Source: JAZDCJ01 sp036311985 (GTDB taxonomy: Bacteria; Actinomycetota; Actinomycetes; Actinomycetales; Micrococcaceae). From it: 64,000 bases of DNA. The notes under the pieces are model-generated. The model had not been told where the DNA came from. It saw nothing but the letters and a program-made list of their open reading frames with translations, and did not search any database. The DNA is taken from NCBI RefSeq assembly GCF_036311985.1, contig NZ_JAZDCJ010000016.1, one strand, 5' to 3'. Position numbers and translations under genes: made by a program. This document shows positions 24,489 through 33,989 of the stretch, piece after piece; position 1 is the first letter of the stretch; each line of letters opens with the position of its first letter.

Positions 24489-25949
24489 CTACTTGGTCTG
24501 TTCCTGGATCTTGGCCCAGGCCCGCTCGACGTCGTCGAGCCCGCCGATGTTGAAGAAGGCCTGTTCCGCGACGTGGTCGAGGTCGCCGTCGCAGATGGCC
24601 TTGAAGCCCTCGATCGTGTCCTTGATGGACACGGTCGAACCCTCGACGCCGGTGAACTGCTTGGCGGTGTAGGTGTTCTGCGACAGGAACTGCTGGATGC
24701 GGCGCGCACGGGCCACGACGATCTTGTCCTCCTCGGACAGCTCGTCGACGCCGAGGATCGCGATGATGTCCTGCAGCTCCTTGTTCTTCTGCAGGATCTG
24801 CTTGACGCGCACGGCCGTGTCGTAGTGGTCCTGGCCGATGTACTGCGGGTCCAGGATGCGGGACGTCGACGTCAGCGGATCGATCGCCGGGTAGAGGCCG
24901 CGCGAGGCGATCTCACGCGAGAGCTCGGTCGTGGCGTCCAGGTGGGCGAACGTCGTGGCCGGGGCCGGGTCGGTGTAGTCGTCGGCCGGGACGTAGATGG
25001 CCTGCATCGACGTGATCGAGTGGCCCTTGGTCGACGTGATGCGCTCCTGCAGGAGGCCCATCTCGTCGGCCAGGTTCGGCTGGTAGCCCACGGCGGACGG
25101 CATGCGGCCGAGCAGGGTGGAGACCTCGGAGCCGGCCTGCGTGAACCGGAAGATGTTGTCGATGAACAACAGCACGTCCTGGTTCTGCACATCGCGGAAG
25201 TACTCCGCCATGGTCAGGGCCGACAGGGCCACGCGCAGACGCGTGCCCGGCGGCTCGTCCATCTGGCCGAAGACGAGGGCGGTGTCCTTGAGGACGCCGG
25301 CCTCCTCCATCTCGACCCAGAGGTCGTTGCCCTCGCGGGTCCGCTCGCCCACGCCGGCGAACACCGAGGTGCCGCCGAAGTTCCGGGCCACGCGGGTGAT
25401 CATCTCCTGGATGAGCACCGTCTTGCCCACGCCGGCGCCGCCGAACAGGCCGATCTTGCCGCCCTTGATGTACGGGGTCAGCAGGTCGATGGACTTGATG
25501 CCGGTCTCGAGCATCTCCGTGGAGCCCTCGAGGGTCGCGAAGGCCGGGGCCTTGCGGTGGATCGGCCAGCGCTCGGTGACCTGGAGCTCCGACTCCTCCA
25601 CGTCCAGCGGCTTGCCGAGGACGTTGAAGATGTGGCCCTTGACGCCGTCGCCGACGGGGACGGAGATGGCGGAGCCCGTGTCCTGGACGACAGTGCCGCG
25701 GACGAGTCCGTCGGTGGCCTGCAGCGAGATCGCGCGGACCAGGTTGTCGCCGAGGTGCTGGCTGGTCTCGAAGGTGATGGTCTTGGTCTCACCGTTGAGC
25801 GTGATCTCGGTGGTGAGCGCGTTGTAGATTTCGGGAAGGGCGTCGGCCGGGAATTCGACGTCGACGACCGGGCCGATGACGCGCGCGATGCGGCCGGTGG
25901 CTCCCGGCGCCGCGGCGGCGGTTCCCTGCTCGTTGAGTTGGGCAGTCAT
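24489..25949 (-). CDS. atpD: F0F1 ATP synthase beta subunit
   Basis: Catalytic subunit of F1. The 486-residue product has GGAGVGKTVLIQEM (Walker A), the catalytic Glu in GVGERTREGNDL, LLFIDNIFRFTQAGSEVS (Walker B) and DELSEEDK (the DELSEED lever). The start ATG at 25949 has AGAGAG just upstream; a GTG three codons earlier is possible. An Ala-rich stretch near residues 10-18 is a short N-terminal tail. Confidence 0.98.
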   Translation of the reverse strand: MTAQLNEQGTAAAAPGATGRIARVIGPVVDVEFPADALPEIYNALTTEITLNGETKTITFETSQHLGDNLVRAISLQATDGLVRGTVVQDTGSAISVPVGDGVKGHIFNVLGKPLDVEESELQVTERWPIHRKAPAFATLEGSTEMLETGIKSIDLLTPYIKGGKIGLFGGAGVGKTVLIQEMITRVARNFGGTSVFAGVGERTREGNDLWVEMEEAGVLKDTALVFGQMDEPPGTRLRVALSALTMAEYFRDVQNQDVLLFIDNIFRFTQAGSEVSTLLGRMPSAVGYQPNLADEMGLLQERITSTKGHSITSMQAIYVPADDYTDPAPATTFAHLDATTELSREIASRGLYPAIDPLTSTSRILDPQYIGQDHYDTAVRVKQILQKNKELQDIIAILGVDELSEEDKIVVARARRIQQFLSQNTYTAKQFTGVEGSTVSIKDTIEGFKAICDGDLDHVAEQAFFNIGGLDDVERAWAKIQEQTK

Positions 25950-26000
25950 CTCTCTCACTTCGCTTGGGTGTCTAGCGTTGGTTAGGTGTGTCGGCCGGGT

Positions 26001-26891
26001 CTAGGCGCTCAGGGCGTCGGCGCCGGCCACGATTTCGGACAGTTCCTGCGTGATCTCCGCCTGGCGCGCGTTGTTGCGCAGCCGGGTGTACTTCTTGATC
26101 AGCTCGCTGGCGTTGTCCCCCGCGGACTTCATCGCCCGCTGGCGGGCGGCGAGCTCGGAGGCGGCAGCCTGCAGGAGGGCCGCGAAGATCCGCGACTCGA
26201 TGTAGCGGGGCAGCAGCGCGTCGAGGACCTGTTCGGGTTCCGGCTCGTACTCGTAGAGCGGCAGCAGGTCCGATTCCTGGACGACGTCCTCCTCCACGAC
26301 CTCCAGCGGCAGCAGTCGGATGACCGCGGGCTCCTGGACGACCATGGACTTGAACTGCGTGTAGACCACGTGGATCTCGTCCACGCCGCCTTCCTCGTAG
26401 GGCGTGTTGAACGCCTCGAGCAGGGCGGCGCCGATCTCGCGGGCGGTCTCGAACTCCGGGGCGTCCGTACCGCCGGTCCACACCTGCACGTACTCGCGGT
26501 CGCGGAAGTCGAAGTACGCCTGCGCCTTGCGGCCGACCAGGTAGTTCTTCACTTCCTTGCCCTCGCCGCGCAGCAGCTCGGCCAGGGCCTCGGCCTGCTT
26601 CAGGACGCTGGCGGAGTACGATCCGGCGAGCCCGCGGTCGGACGTCAGCACGAGGACCGCCGAACGCCGGATGTGCTCCGGCTCGGTGGTCAGCGGGTGC
26701 TCGACCTCGGACTGCGATGCGACGGCGGAAACGGCACGGGTGATCGCATTGGCGTACGGCAGCGAGGCCGCGACGCGTCCACGCGCCTTGCCGATGCGGG
26801 AAGTGGCGATCAGTTCCATCGCCTTGAAGATCTTGCGCATCGACGACGTCGAGGAGATCTTCTGGCGGTAGACCCGAATCTGGGCTCCCAT
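26001..26891 (-). CDS. atpG: F0F1 ATP synthase gamma subunit
   Basis: Rotor shaft of F1. The 296-residue product begins MGAQIRVYRQKI, has the long N-terminal helix MRKIFKAMELIATSRIGKAR, and ends in a helix RQAEITQELSEIVAGADAL. The Asp/Glu-rich loop near residues 195-215 resembles the gamma insert found in actinobacteria. Position between atpA and atpD is canonical. Confidence 0.97.
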   Translation of the reverse strand: MGAQIRVYRQKISSTSSMRKIFKAMELIATSRIGKARGRVAASLPYANAITRAVSAVASQSEVEHPLTTEPEHIRRSAVLVLTSDRGLAGSYSASVLKQAEALAELLRGEGKEVKNYLVGRKAQAYFDFRDREYVQVWTGGTDAPEFETAREIGAALLEAFNTPYEEGGVDEIHVVYTQFKSMVVQEPAVIRLLPLEVVEEDVVQESDLLPLYEYEPEPEQVLDALLPRYIESRIFAALLQAAASELAARQRAMKSAGDNASELIKKYTRLRNNARQAEITQELSEIVAGADALSA

Positions 26892-26960
26892 GTTTATCCT
26901 TTCCTTGCCCTGGGGCGGGGCGGCCGGCGGCTCACGCCGGCCACCCCGCCGTCAGGGGCG

Positions 26961-28598
26961 TCAGCGCTTCTGCCGGACGATCTTCTCTTGGTCCACGGAC
27001 TCTTCGCCCAGGGCGTCGTGCTCCTCGTGGCCGGCGGCGACCAGCTTGTCGTCGCCCTCCCCGAAGAAGCCCTTCTTGAAGTCCTCGATCGACGCCTTCA
27101 GCGCATCGACGGTGGACTCCTCGAGCTTGTTCGTCTGTGCGATCGTGTTCAGCACGTCCGTGCGGTGGCGCAGGTACTCGATGAACTCGCCCTCGAAGCG
27201 GCGCACGTCCTCGACGGGCACGTTGTCGAGGTAGCCGTTGGTACCGGCCCACACGGAGACGACCTGGTCCTCGACGGCGAACGGGGCGTACTGCCCCTGC
27301 TTGAGCAGCTCCATGAGACGGGCGCCGCGGGTCAGCTGCTGGCGCGACGCGGCGTCCAGGTCGGACGCGAACATCGCGAACGCCTGCATGTCGCGGTACT
27401 GGGCCAGCTCGAGCTTCAGCGTGCCGGAGACCTGCTTCATGGCCTTGACCTGCGCGGCACCGCCGACGCGGGACACCGAGACGCCGACGTCGACCGCCGG
27501 GCGCTGGTTGGCGTTGAAGAGGTCCGACTGCAGGAAGATCTGCCCGTCGGTGATGGAGATGACGTTCGTCGGGATGTAGGCCGAGACATCGTTGGCCTTG
27601 GTCTCGATGATCGGCAGGCCGGTCATCGAACCCGCGCCGAGCTCGTCGGAGAGCTTGGCGCAACGCTCCAGGAGGCGGGAGTGCAGGTAGAACACGTCGC
27701 CCGGGTAGGCCTCGCGTCCCGGCGGACGGCGGAGCAGCAGGGAGACGGCACGGTAGGCCTCGGCCTGCTTGGACAGGTCGTCGAAGATGATGAGGACGTG
27801 CTTGCCCCCGTACATCCAGTGCTGGCCGATCGCGGAGCCCGCGTACGGTGCCAGGTACTTGAAGCCGGCCGGATCGGAGGCCGGGGAGGCGACGATCGTC
27901 GTGTACTCCAGGGCGCCGTGGTCCTCCAGCGTCTGGCGGACGGCCGCGATCGTGGAGGCCTTCTGGCCGATCGCGACGTAGACGCAGCGGACCTGCTTGG
28001 AGACATCGCCCGAAGCCCAGTTGGCCTTCTGGTTGATGATCGTGTCCACGGCGATGGCGGTCTTGCCGGTCTGGCGGTCGCCGATGATCAGCTGGCGCTG
28101 GCCGCGGCCGATCGGGATCATGGCGTCGATGGCCTTGAGCCCGGTCTGGAGCGGCTCGTGGACCGACTTGCGCTGGGTCACGCCCGGAGCCTGGAGCTCC
28201 AGCGCGCGGCGCCCCTCGGCCTGGATGTCGCCCAGGTCGTCGATGGGGGTGCCGAGCGGGTCGACCACGCGGCCGAGGAAGGCGTCGCCGACGGGAACGG
28301 AGAGGATCTCCCCCGTGCGGTGCACTTCCTGGCCCTCTTCGATGCCCGTGAAGTCACCCAGGACCACGACGCCGATTTCGCGGGTGTCGAGGTTCTGGGC
28401 CAGGCCCAGCGTTCCGTCTTCGAAACGCAGCAATTCGTTGGCCATGACGGAGGGGAGGCCCTCCACCTTGGCGATGCCGTCGCTTGCCGTGGTGACCCGG
28501 CCGACCTCGACGCGCTGCGCGGTGCCCGGTTCGTAGGACGCCGCGAAGTCGGTCAAGGCATTGCGGACGTCGTCGGCGTTGATGGTCAATTCGGCCAT
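26961..28598 (-). CDS. atpA: F0F1 ATP synthase alpha subunit
   Basis: Non-catalytic nucleotide-binding subunit, 545 residues. Visible motifs are GDRQTGKTAIAVDTII (Walker A), HVLIIFDDLSKQAEAYR (Walker B) and the Arg-finger region VGVSVSRVGGAAQ. A charged C-terminal extension of about 35 residues (EGDDKLVAAGHEEHDALGEE) is typical of actinobacterial alpha subunits, where it limits ATP hydrolysis in mycobacteria. Confidence 0.98.
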   Translation of the reverse strand: MAELTINADDVRNALTDFAASYEPGTAQRVEVGRVTTASDGIAKVEGLPSVMANELLRFEDGTLGLAQNLDTREIGVVVLGDFTGIEEGQEVHRTGEILSVPVGDAFLGRVVDPLGTPIDDLGDIQAEGRRALELQAPGVTQRKSVHEPLQTGLKAIDAMIPIGRGQRQLIIGDRQTGKTAIAVDTIINQKANWASGDVSKQVRCVYVAIGQKASTIAAVRQTLEDHGALEYTTIVASPASDPAGFKYLAPYAGSAIGQHWMYGGKHVLIIFDDLSKQAEAYRAVSLLLRRPPGREAYPGDVFYLHSRLLERCAKLSDELGAGSMTGLPIIETKANDVSAYIPTNVISITDGQIFLQSDLFNANQRPAVDVGVSVSRVGGAAQVKAMKQVSGTLKLELAQYRDMQAFAMFASDLDAASRQQLTRGARLMELLKQGQYAPFAVEDQVVSVWAGTNGYLDNVPVEDVRRFEGEFIEYLRHRTDVLNTIAQTNKLEESTVDALKASIEDFKKGFFGEGDDKLVAAGHEEHDALGEESVDQEKIVRQKR

Positions 28599-28699
28599 CT
28601 GCAGTCCCTGCTCTCCTGTGTTGTGATCACCGCGCGGTCCGCGCAGTGAACGATGTGTGGTTCAGTCTATGGTTCGGCCGGGCTGTTCCGCGGTGCGGA

Positions 28700-29515
28700 T
28701 CAGCCGGCCAGCCTGCGGCGGAGTTCGCTGAGGCGGGTTGCCGCGCTCGCGTCGACGACCTCGTCGCCGACTTCCACGCGGATGCCCCCGACCAAGGTCG
28801 GATCGACGGTGACATTGATCTTCAGGTCGCGGCCGTAGAGCCGATTGAGGCCGGACTGCAGCCGTGCGACCTGTTCGCCGGTCAACGGACGGGTGACGCT
28901 GACGTTCGCGATCCACCGCTGCTGGCGCTTGGCCACCAGTTCAAGGAACCGCTGCACCAGGGCGCCGGGCTTGAGCCCGCGGGGGGCGGCCACCGCCTGC
29001 CGGATCAGCGTCTTCGCCGCGTCGGACGCGTGCGGGACGAGCTTGAGGGCCAGGGCCGTCTTGGCCTCCGCCCCCGCCTGCGGCTCGTCGAGCGCGCGCT
29101 GCAGCTCATGACTGGAACCGACGACCTGGGTGAACTGGAGCAGCTCACCCTCCAGGGCCTCCAGTCCCTCGGGACCGTTGCCCTGGCGTTCCGCATAGGA
29201 GACCGCGGCCGTCGCGGCCAGGATCTCCAGTGCGTCCCCGATGTCACGCGCCGAGCGCCAGCGCGATGCGGCGAGGTCCGCGGCGGTGGATTCGGCGAGA
29301 GCCGAGACCTTGCCGCCGACGAGCCGCGACACCAGCGCGGCCTTCTCCTTGCCGTCACGCGTCGGATCAGTCAGGGCACGGCGCAGGCCGGCGTTGCCGT
29401 CCAGCGTGCCCAGGATGCCAAAGAGGTCCTCCGCCAGGGACAGGTCCGCCGTTGCCAGCTTGGGCTCCAGCTCGGCCTGCGCCGCGGCCAGTGACTCGCT
29501 CGATACGCCTGCCAT
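28700..29515 (-). CDS. atpH: F0F1 ATP synthase delta subunit
   Basis: Peripheral-stalk subunit of 271 residues, joining F1 to the b dimer. It is longer than the roughly 180 residues of E. coli, as is usual in actinobacteria that do not carry a b-delta fusion. The C-terminal ITVTVDPTLVGGIRVE-like segment (NVTVDPTLVGGIRVEVGD) is the family signature. The ATG overlaps the atpF stop by one base (TAATG), so translation is coupled. Earlier in-frame Met codons belong to an antisense-like shadow through atpF. Confidence 0.95.
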   Translation of the reverse strand: MAGVSSESLAAAQAELEPKLATADLSLAEDLFGILGTLDGNAGLRRALTDPTRDGKEKAALVSRLVGGKVSALAESTAADLAASRWRSARDIGDALEILAATAAVSYAERQGNGPEGLEALEGELLQFTQVVGSSHELQRALDEPQAGAEAKTALALKLVPHASDAAKTLIRQAVAAPRGLKPGALVQRFLELVAKRQQRWIANVSVTRPLTGEQVARLQSGLNRLYGRDLKINVTVDPTLVGGIRVEVGDEVVDASAATRLSELRRRLAG

Positions 29516-30066
29516 TAGTTCGATGCACCTGCACTCTGCTGGGACTCGAGGTCGGCCAGGAAGCGGTCGACCACGCGCGCGGAGCGTGCGTCGTCCTGCA
29601 GCGACTCGCCGACGATCTTGCCCGCGAGCTCGGTCGCCAGGGTGCCGACCTCGCTGCGGAGGGAAGCCACGGCGGCCGTGCGCTCGGCCTCGATCTGGAC
29701 GTGGGCCTGCTCGGTGATGCGGGCCGACTCGGCGGCCGCCTTCTCCTTGAGCTCGGCCAGGATCTTGGCGCCTTCGGCACGGGCTTCCTCGCGGATGCGA
29801 TTGGCCTCGGTGCGGGCGTCGGTCAGCTGCTGCTTGTACTCCTCGAGCGCGGCATTGGCCTCGGCCTGGGCGGCCTCCGCCTTCGCGATGCCGCCCTCGA
29901 TCGCCGCGGAGCGCTCTTCGTACGTCTTCTCGAACGCCGGGACGACGAACTTGTTCACAATGAACAGCAGGATCGCGAAGCCGAGGACGGTGACCAGGAT
30001 TTCCCACCAGTTCGGGACCAGCGGGTTGGCACCCTCAGCGGCCGCGAGAATGACTGCGTTGTTCAT
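29515..30066 (-). CDS. atpF: F0F1 ATP synthase b subunit
   Basis: Peripheral stalk of 183 residues with one N-terminal transmembrane helix (about 20-40, ILVTVLGFAILLFIVNKFV) and a long charged, Ala/Glu-rich coiled coil, ending in a short Gln/Ser tail. Length and layout are typical. A single b gene is present, with no separate b-prime. Confidence 0.96.
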   Translation of the reverse strand: MNNAVILAAAEGANPLVPNWWEILVTVLGFAILLFIVNKFVVPAFEKTYEERSAAIEGGIAKAEAAQAEANAALEEYKQQLTDARTEANRIREEARAEGAKILAELKEKAAAESARITEQAHVQIEAERTAAVASLRSEVGTLATELAGKIVGESLQDDARSARVVDRFLADLESQQSAGASN

Positions 30067-30117
30067 TTTTCACCCGTCTTTCTATTGCCAGTGCCTACGG
30101 AAACCGGTCAGCGGACG

Positions 30118-30333
30118 CTAGGCGCCGATGACGAAGGCGAAGACCAGGCCGAGGATGGCGAGTGCTTCGGTGAACGCGAGGCCCATGAAGGCCAGCGGCT
30201 GCAGGACGCGCTGGGCCTCCGGCTGGCGGGCGACGCCGTTGATGAAGGCCGCGAACACCAGGCCGACGCCGATGCCGCCGCCGATGGCGGAGAGACCGTA
30301 GCCGATGAGGTTGAGGGAACCGTGGATTTCCAT
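30118..30333 (-). CDS. atpE: F0F1 ATP synthase c subunit
   Basis: Proteolipid of the rotor ring, 71 residues, two transmembrane helices. The polar loop RQPEAQ is at residues 36-41. The proton-carrying acid is Glu56 in FTEALAILG. Gly repeats in the first helix (AIGGGIGVG) match tight ring packing. The equivalent region is the bedaquiline target in mycobacteria. Confidence 0.98.
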   Translation of the reverse strand: MEIHGSLNLIGYGLSAIGGGIGVGLVFAAFINGVARQPEAQRVLQPLAFMGLAFTEALAILGLVFAFVIGA

Positions 30334-30424
30334 TGTTTTCCTTTCAAGATGCCGGTGCGGTGCCCGACAGGTTGTGAGTTAATGTCGACCCCCCGGTGGC
30401 GTGGGGGGACAGCTGTGGTGGACC

Positions 30425-31231
30425 CTAGTGGGCCTCGGAGATGGAGCCCTGGATGTAGACCGCCGTGAGGAGGACGAACACGTACGCCTGCAGCAGCTGG
30501 ATGAAGACCTCGAAGAGGAACATGCCGATGCCGCCGGCCATGGTCAGCACGCCGAGGACCGGCATCAGGCCGGAGGTCTGGGTCAGCAGGAAGGCCGATC
30601 CCGAGGCGGCGAGGGCGATGATCATGTGGCCCGAGAGCATGGTCGCGAAGAGACGGAGGCTGTGCGTGACCGGACGGACGAGGAACGTGGAGACGATCTC
30701 GATCAGCACGACGGGCAGCAGGAAGGCCTTCGGCACGCCCGACGGGACGACGGCGACCTTGAAGTAGCCGATGCCGTGGGTCTTGATGCCGAGGTAGATC
30801 CAGTAGAAGTAGACGATGCCGGCCAGCGCGTAGGCCGTGCCCACGTGGGAGGTGGTCGGCAGCTGGATGAACGGCACGGAGCCGAAGAAGTTGTTCACCA
30901 GGATGAAGAAGAACAGCGTCACGAGCAACGGGACGAAGGGCTTGAAGTCCCGTTCGCCGATCAGGTCCTTGCCGATCGAGTTGCGGACGAAGTTGTAGCT
31001 TCCCTCACCGAGGAACTGGAACTTCCCGGGGACCAGCTGGCGGCGGCGCGAGGCCGCGACGAGGAACCAGGAGATCAGGGCGACGGAGAGGAGGACCAGC
31101 AGCATCTGCTTGCCGAAGCCCGTCCCGTAATCCGCCCCCCACGGAAGGATGTCGGGAAGATGCAAGTCTTCGATGGCTGGCGGAACGAACCCGCCTTCTT
31201 GGGGGGCCGCCTGAAGCGCAAGCGCGATCAA
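30425..31231 (-). CDS. atpB: F0F1 ATP synthase a subunit
   Basis: Stator proton-channel subunit, 268 residues with about six transmembrane segments. The essential Arg is in THSLRLFATMLSGHM. The predicted start is TTG at 31231, with AGAGGAAA seven bases upstream; there is no alternative ATG or GTG before the first helix, so a TTG start is likely. A 91-base gap before atpE contains the atpE ribosome site. Confidence 0.96.
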   Translation of the reverse strand: MIALALQAAPQEGGFVPPAIEDLHLPDILPWGADYGTGFGKQMLLVLLSVALISWFLVAASRRRQLVPGKFQFLGEGSYNFVRNSIGKDLIGERDFKPFVPLLVTLFFFILVNNFFGSVPFIQLPTTSHVGTAYALAGIVYFYWIYLGIKTHGIGYFKVAVVPSGVPKAFLLPVVLIEIVSTFLVRPVTHSLRLFATMLSGHMIIALAASGSAFLLTQTSGLMPVLGVLTMAGGIGMFLFEVFIQLLQAYVFVLLTAVYIQGSISEAH

Positions 31232-31324
31232 CGCGTTTCCTCTCTGCAGTGTCCGTCTTTGGGCATCTCGGCCGGGCCGCGTCGGCGGCGTCCTGCCGTA
31301 TCAAGTTGTAGGGCTGTTACGGGG

Positions 31325-31558
31325 TCATTCGTCGGCCTGCCGGGAGGCATGGGCCTTGCGGTGTTGGTGGGCTAGGTAGAACCCGGAACCGGCACCCAGA
31401 ACCGCGCCCGCGATCATGATCCAGTGGGCATGCAACAGGTAATCCAGCCCCCACCCTATCAAACCGAAGGCTATGATCCCGCCAAGGATGTAGTTGATGT
31501 ACTCGCGGGTCCAGGAGCCGTTGACGGGCTCGCGGGACACCGGGTCAAGCCGCGCCAC
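31325..31558 (-). CDS. AtpZ/AtpI-like small membrane protein
   Basis: A 77-residue protein with two transmembrane segments (YILGGIIAFGLIGWGLDYLL and MIAGAVLGAGSGFYLA), joined by a short loop and followed by a His/Lys/Arg tail. This matches the AtpZ-like family at the head of atp operons. Start is GTG at 31558, with GGGAGG upstream, overlapping the preceding gene by 14 bases. Its role is probably in assembly of the c-ring, by analogy. Confidence 0.82.
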   Translation of the reverse strand: MARLDPVSREPVNGSWTREYINYILGGIIAFGLIGWGLDYLLHAHWIMIAGAVLGAGSGFYLAHQHRKAHASRQADE

Positions 31559-32066
31559 GGGAGCCTCCCGGGGACGTCTCGGGCTCGGGGTCCGCGTAGA
31601 GCTGGAAGCGCTGGCGCGAGAAGACCACCATTTCCGTGGCCTGCCAGACGACGACCATGGCCACGGCCGAGACGAGGAACCAGGTTCCGTCGATCCAGGA
31701 CGGCACGCCGAGGCCGAAGACCAGCGCGCCGAATCCGACGACCTTGACGACGTAGCCGACGACGAAGGCCGAAAGGGCCGCCGAGGGATTGCGCCGCCCG
31801 ACGACATGTCCGATCACCAGCGTGATGCCGAAGAAGACGACGACGAGTGCGGCGCCGGCGAGGACGCTCGGCACGGCGGCCGGCCCTGCGGCGATGGCCG
31901 CGACGACCGCCACGAGGACGGTCAGTGCGGCTCCGACGAGGGAGCAGCGGCGGAGCATCCCGAGCCAGGGCTGCGGGGTCTCCCCCGAGGCCCGGAGCAT
32001 GTCCGGTCCCCCCTGCGTGCTGGCGTGCTGCGTCATCCGCGTCCCGTCGCTGTCGTGCTCTGGCAT
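31545..32066 (-). CDS. AtpI-like four-helix membrane protein
   Basis: A 173-residue product with a hydrophilic N-terminus of about 35 residues and four transmembrane helices, in the position of ATP synthase protein I. AtpI assists c-ring assembly in other bacteria. ATG at 32066 has GGGAG upstream; an ATG at 32036 is the alternative. Together with the overlapping small gene it forms an atpI/atpZ pair ahead of atpB. Confidence 0.78.
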   Translation of the reverse strand: MPEHDSDGTRMTQHASTQGGPDMLRASGETPQPWLGMLRRCSLVGAALTVLVAVVAAIAAGPAAVPSVLAGAALVVVFFGITLVIGHVVGRRNPSAALSAFVVGYVVKVVGFGALVFGLGVPSWIDGTWFLVSAVAMVVVWQATEMVVFSRQRFQLYADPEPETSPGGSRGAA

Positions 32067-32115
32067 GTCCGTGGCTCCCGAGGGCCGTGTTGAATTCTAC
32101 ACGAGATAGAACGGG

Positions 32116-33219
32116 CTAGCGCGACCGCGTCCGCCGGATCCACGGATGCAGCGTGAGGTAGGCGGCGCCCAGCAGGAGCAGCCCCCAGACCGTGAGCAGG
32201 ATCCCCGTGTGGAGCTGTTTGAAGATGAAGGACACGGAGCCGAAGGCGATGAGCGCGGACCACAGGTAGAGGAGGCAGACGGCCTGGCGCTGGGTGTAGC
32301 CGCCGTCGACGAGCTTGTGGTGCAGGTGCCCCCGGTCCGCCGAGAACGGGGAGCGTCCCCTCGCCGTCCTCCGGATGACGGCGAGGGCCAGGTCCAGGAG
32401 CGGAAGCATGATGACCGCCACGGGCAGCAGGATCGGCATGTAGGCGGGGACGTTGCGGAAGCGGTAGCCCTCCTGGGCCCCGACGTCGGCCGTGACGGCG
32501 ATGGCCGCGACGGACATGAGCAGGCCGATGATGAGCGCCCCGGACTCCCCCATGAAGATCTTGGCCGGATGGAAGTTGTGCGGCAGGAAGCCCAGGCAGG
32601 CCCCCAGCAACAGGGCCATGAGCATGGCCGAGAAGTTGGAGTGGTCGAACTGGTTGATGGTCCTCGAGAGCGTGTAGCAGTAGACGAAGAACGCGGCCGC
32701 CCCGATCCCCGCCATCCCGGCGGCGAGCCCGTCGAGCCCGTCGACGAAGTTGATGGCGTTCATGGTCAGCACCACGAGCAGCACGGTGAGCGCGGTCTGC
32801 ATCGGCCCGTCGGGGAGCCTGATCCAGCCCACTGGCATCGCCTCGAGCCGGATGCCCGAGCCCGCCACGACGAGCCCGATCGCCGTCTGCCCGGCGAGCT
32901 TGTAGTACCAGCGGAGGTCCCAGACGTCATCGGCCACGCCGAGCACGAGGACGAGCACGGCCGCCGTGGCCACCCCGAGCGCCGGCCCCGGATCGCGGAA
33001 TGAGCCCGAGAGGAAATCGATCTGCGTGCCGGCACCGAGCCCGAGCAGGATCGCCGCGACCATGGCCACCCCGCCGAGCTTGGGGATGGGACGCTCGTGG
33101 ACGTCGCGGTCACGCAACGGTGCCTCGACGAGGACCTTGAGGCCGATGCGGCGCATGAGCGGCGTCAGGAGGTACGACGTCGCGAAGGTGAGCCCCATCA
33201 GCAGAAGGTACATCCTCAT
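32116..33219 (-). CDS. wecA: Polyprenyl-phosphate GlcNAc-1-phosphate transferase (WecA/MraY family)
   Basis: Integral membrane enzyme that transfers a sugar-1-phosphate from a UDP-sugar to undecaprenyl/decaprenyl phosphate, the first lipid-linked step of a wall polymer. The 367-residue product has VADDVWDLRWYYKLAGQ, NAINFVDGLDGLAAG (the catalytic Asp region), FMGESGALIIGLL and HLHHKLVDGG (HIHH-like metal/UDP motif). About ten transmembrane helices. It overlaps the upstream gene as ATGA. In M. tuberculosis the homologue is Rv1302 at the same position. Confidence 0.94.
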   Translation of the reverse strand: MRMYLLLMGLTFATSYLLTPLMRRIGLKVLVEAPLRDRDVHERPIPKLGGVAMVAAILLGLGAGTQIDFLSGSFRDPGPALGVATAAVLVLVLGVADDVWDLRWYYKLAGQTAIGLVVAGSGIRLEAMPVGWIRLPDGPMQTALTVLLVVLTMNAINFVDGLDGLAAGMAGIGAAAFFVYCYTLSRTINQFDHSNFSAMLMALLLGACLGFLPHNFHPAKIFMGESGALIIGLLMSVAAIAVTADVGAQEGYRFRNVPAYMPILLPVAVIMLPLLDLALAVIRRTARGRSPFSADRGHLHHKLVDGGYTQRQAVCLLYLWSALIAFGSVSFIFKQLHTGILLTVWGLLLLGAAYLTLHPWIRRTRSR

Positions 33220-33968
33220 GGCGTGCGGCCGGCCGCCTCTTCCGACGCGTCGTCGGCGTCGTCGCCTCCGGTCAGCCCGTCCCCGGCAGCCGCGTCGGGT
33301 CCGGACGCGGAGCGCACGGAGGCGACGACCGAGCGGAGCCGCTCGAGCGGCAGGGCGCCTTCGCGGACGACGACGGGTTCGGAGCCCGTGCAGTCGACGA
33401 TGGTGGAGGGCAGCGCCTCGGCTCCCCCGGCGGGACGCTGCCCGTCCGAGAGGTAGACCTCGACCGATTCCCCGAGCTGCTCCTCGGCGTCGGCGGCGTC
33501 GACCGCGGCGGGGCGTCCGGACCGGTTCGCGGAGGAGACCGCGAGCGGTCCGACGGCGCGCAGCACCTCGAGCGCGAGCTCGTCGTCCGGCATGCGCAGG
33601 GCCACGGTGCCGCGGGTCTCGCCCAGGTCCCACGTCAGGGACGGCTGGGCCTGCAGGATCAGGGTCAGGGGTCCGGGCCAGAAGGCGCCCGCCAGGGCGC
33701 GCGCGTCGGCGCGCACGTCGACGGCCAACCCGTCGAGCGTCTCGGGGCGCGGGATCAGCACGGGCGGCGGCATCGAGCGCCCGCGGCCCTTGGCCGCCAG
33801 GAGCGTGGCCACGGCCTGGGGCGAGAAGGCGTCGGCGGCAATGCCGTAGACGGTGTCGGTCGGCAGCACGACGCATTGCCGGTCCTTCAGCGCCGTGGTC
33901 GCCGCCTCGATTCCAGCGGCGCGGTCGTCCGGGTCCTGGCAGTCAAAGCGTGAAGTCACGGTGTCCAT
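33216..33968 (-). CDS. L-threonylcarbamoyladenylate synthase (Sua5/TsaC/YwlC)
   Basis: Makes threonylcarbamoyl-AMP, the donor for the universal t6A37 modification of ANN-decoding tRNAs. The 250-residue product has LPTDTVYGIAADAF, AAKGRGRSMPPPVLI, the SSANRSGRPA loop and a C-terminal Asp/Gly-rich tail. It lacks the full Sua5 C-terminal domain, so TsaC-type is the closest name. The ATG at 33968 gives a reasonable length. Position next to prmC matches the mycobacterial order. Confidence 0.93.
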   Translation of the reverse strand: MDTVTSRFDCQDPDDRAAGIEAATTALKDRQCVVLPTDTVYGIAADAFSPQAVATLLAAKGRGRSMPPPVLIPRPETLDGLAVDVRADARALAGAFWPGPLTLILQAQPSLTWDLGETRGTVALRMPDDELALEVLRAVGPLAVSSANRSGRPAAVDAADAEEQLGESVEVYLSDGQRPAGGAEALPSTIVDCTGSEPVVVREGALPLERLRSVVASVRSASGPDAAAGDGLTGGDDADDASEEAAGRTP

Positions 33969-33989
33969 TCTTCCATGTCGTCCCCCATG

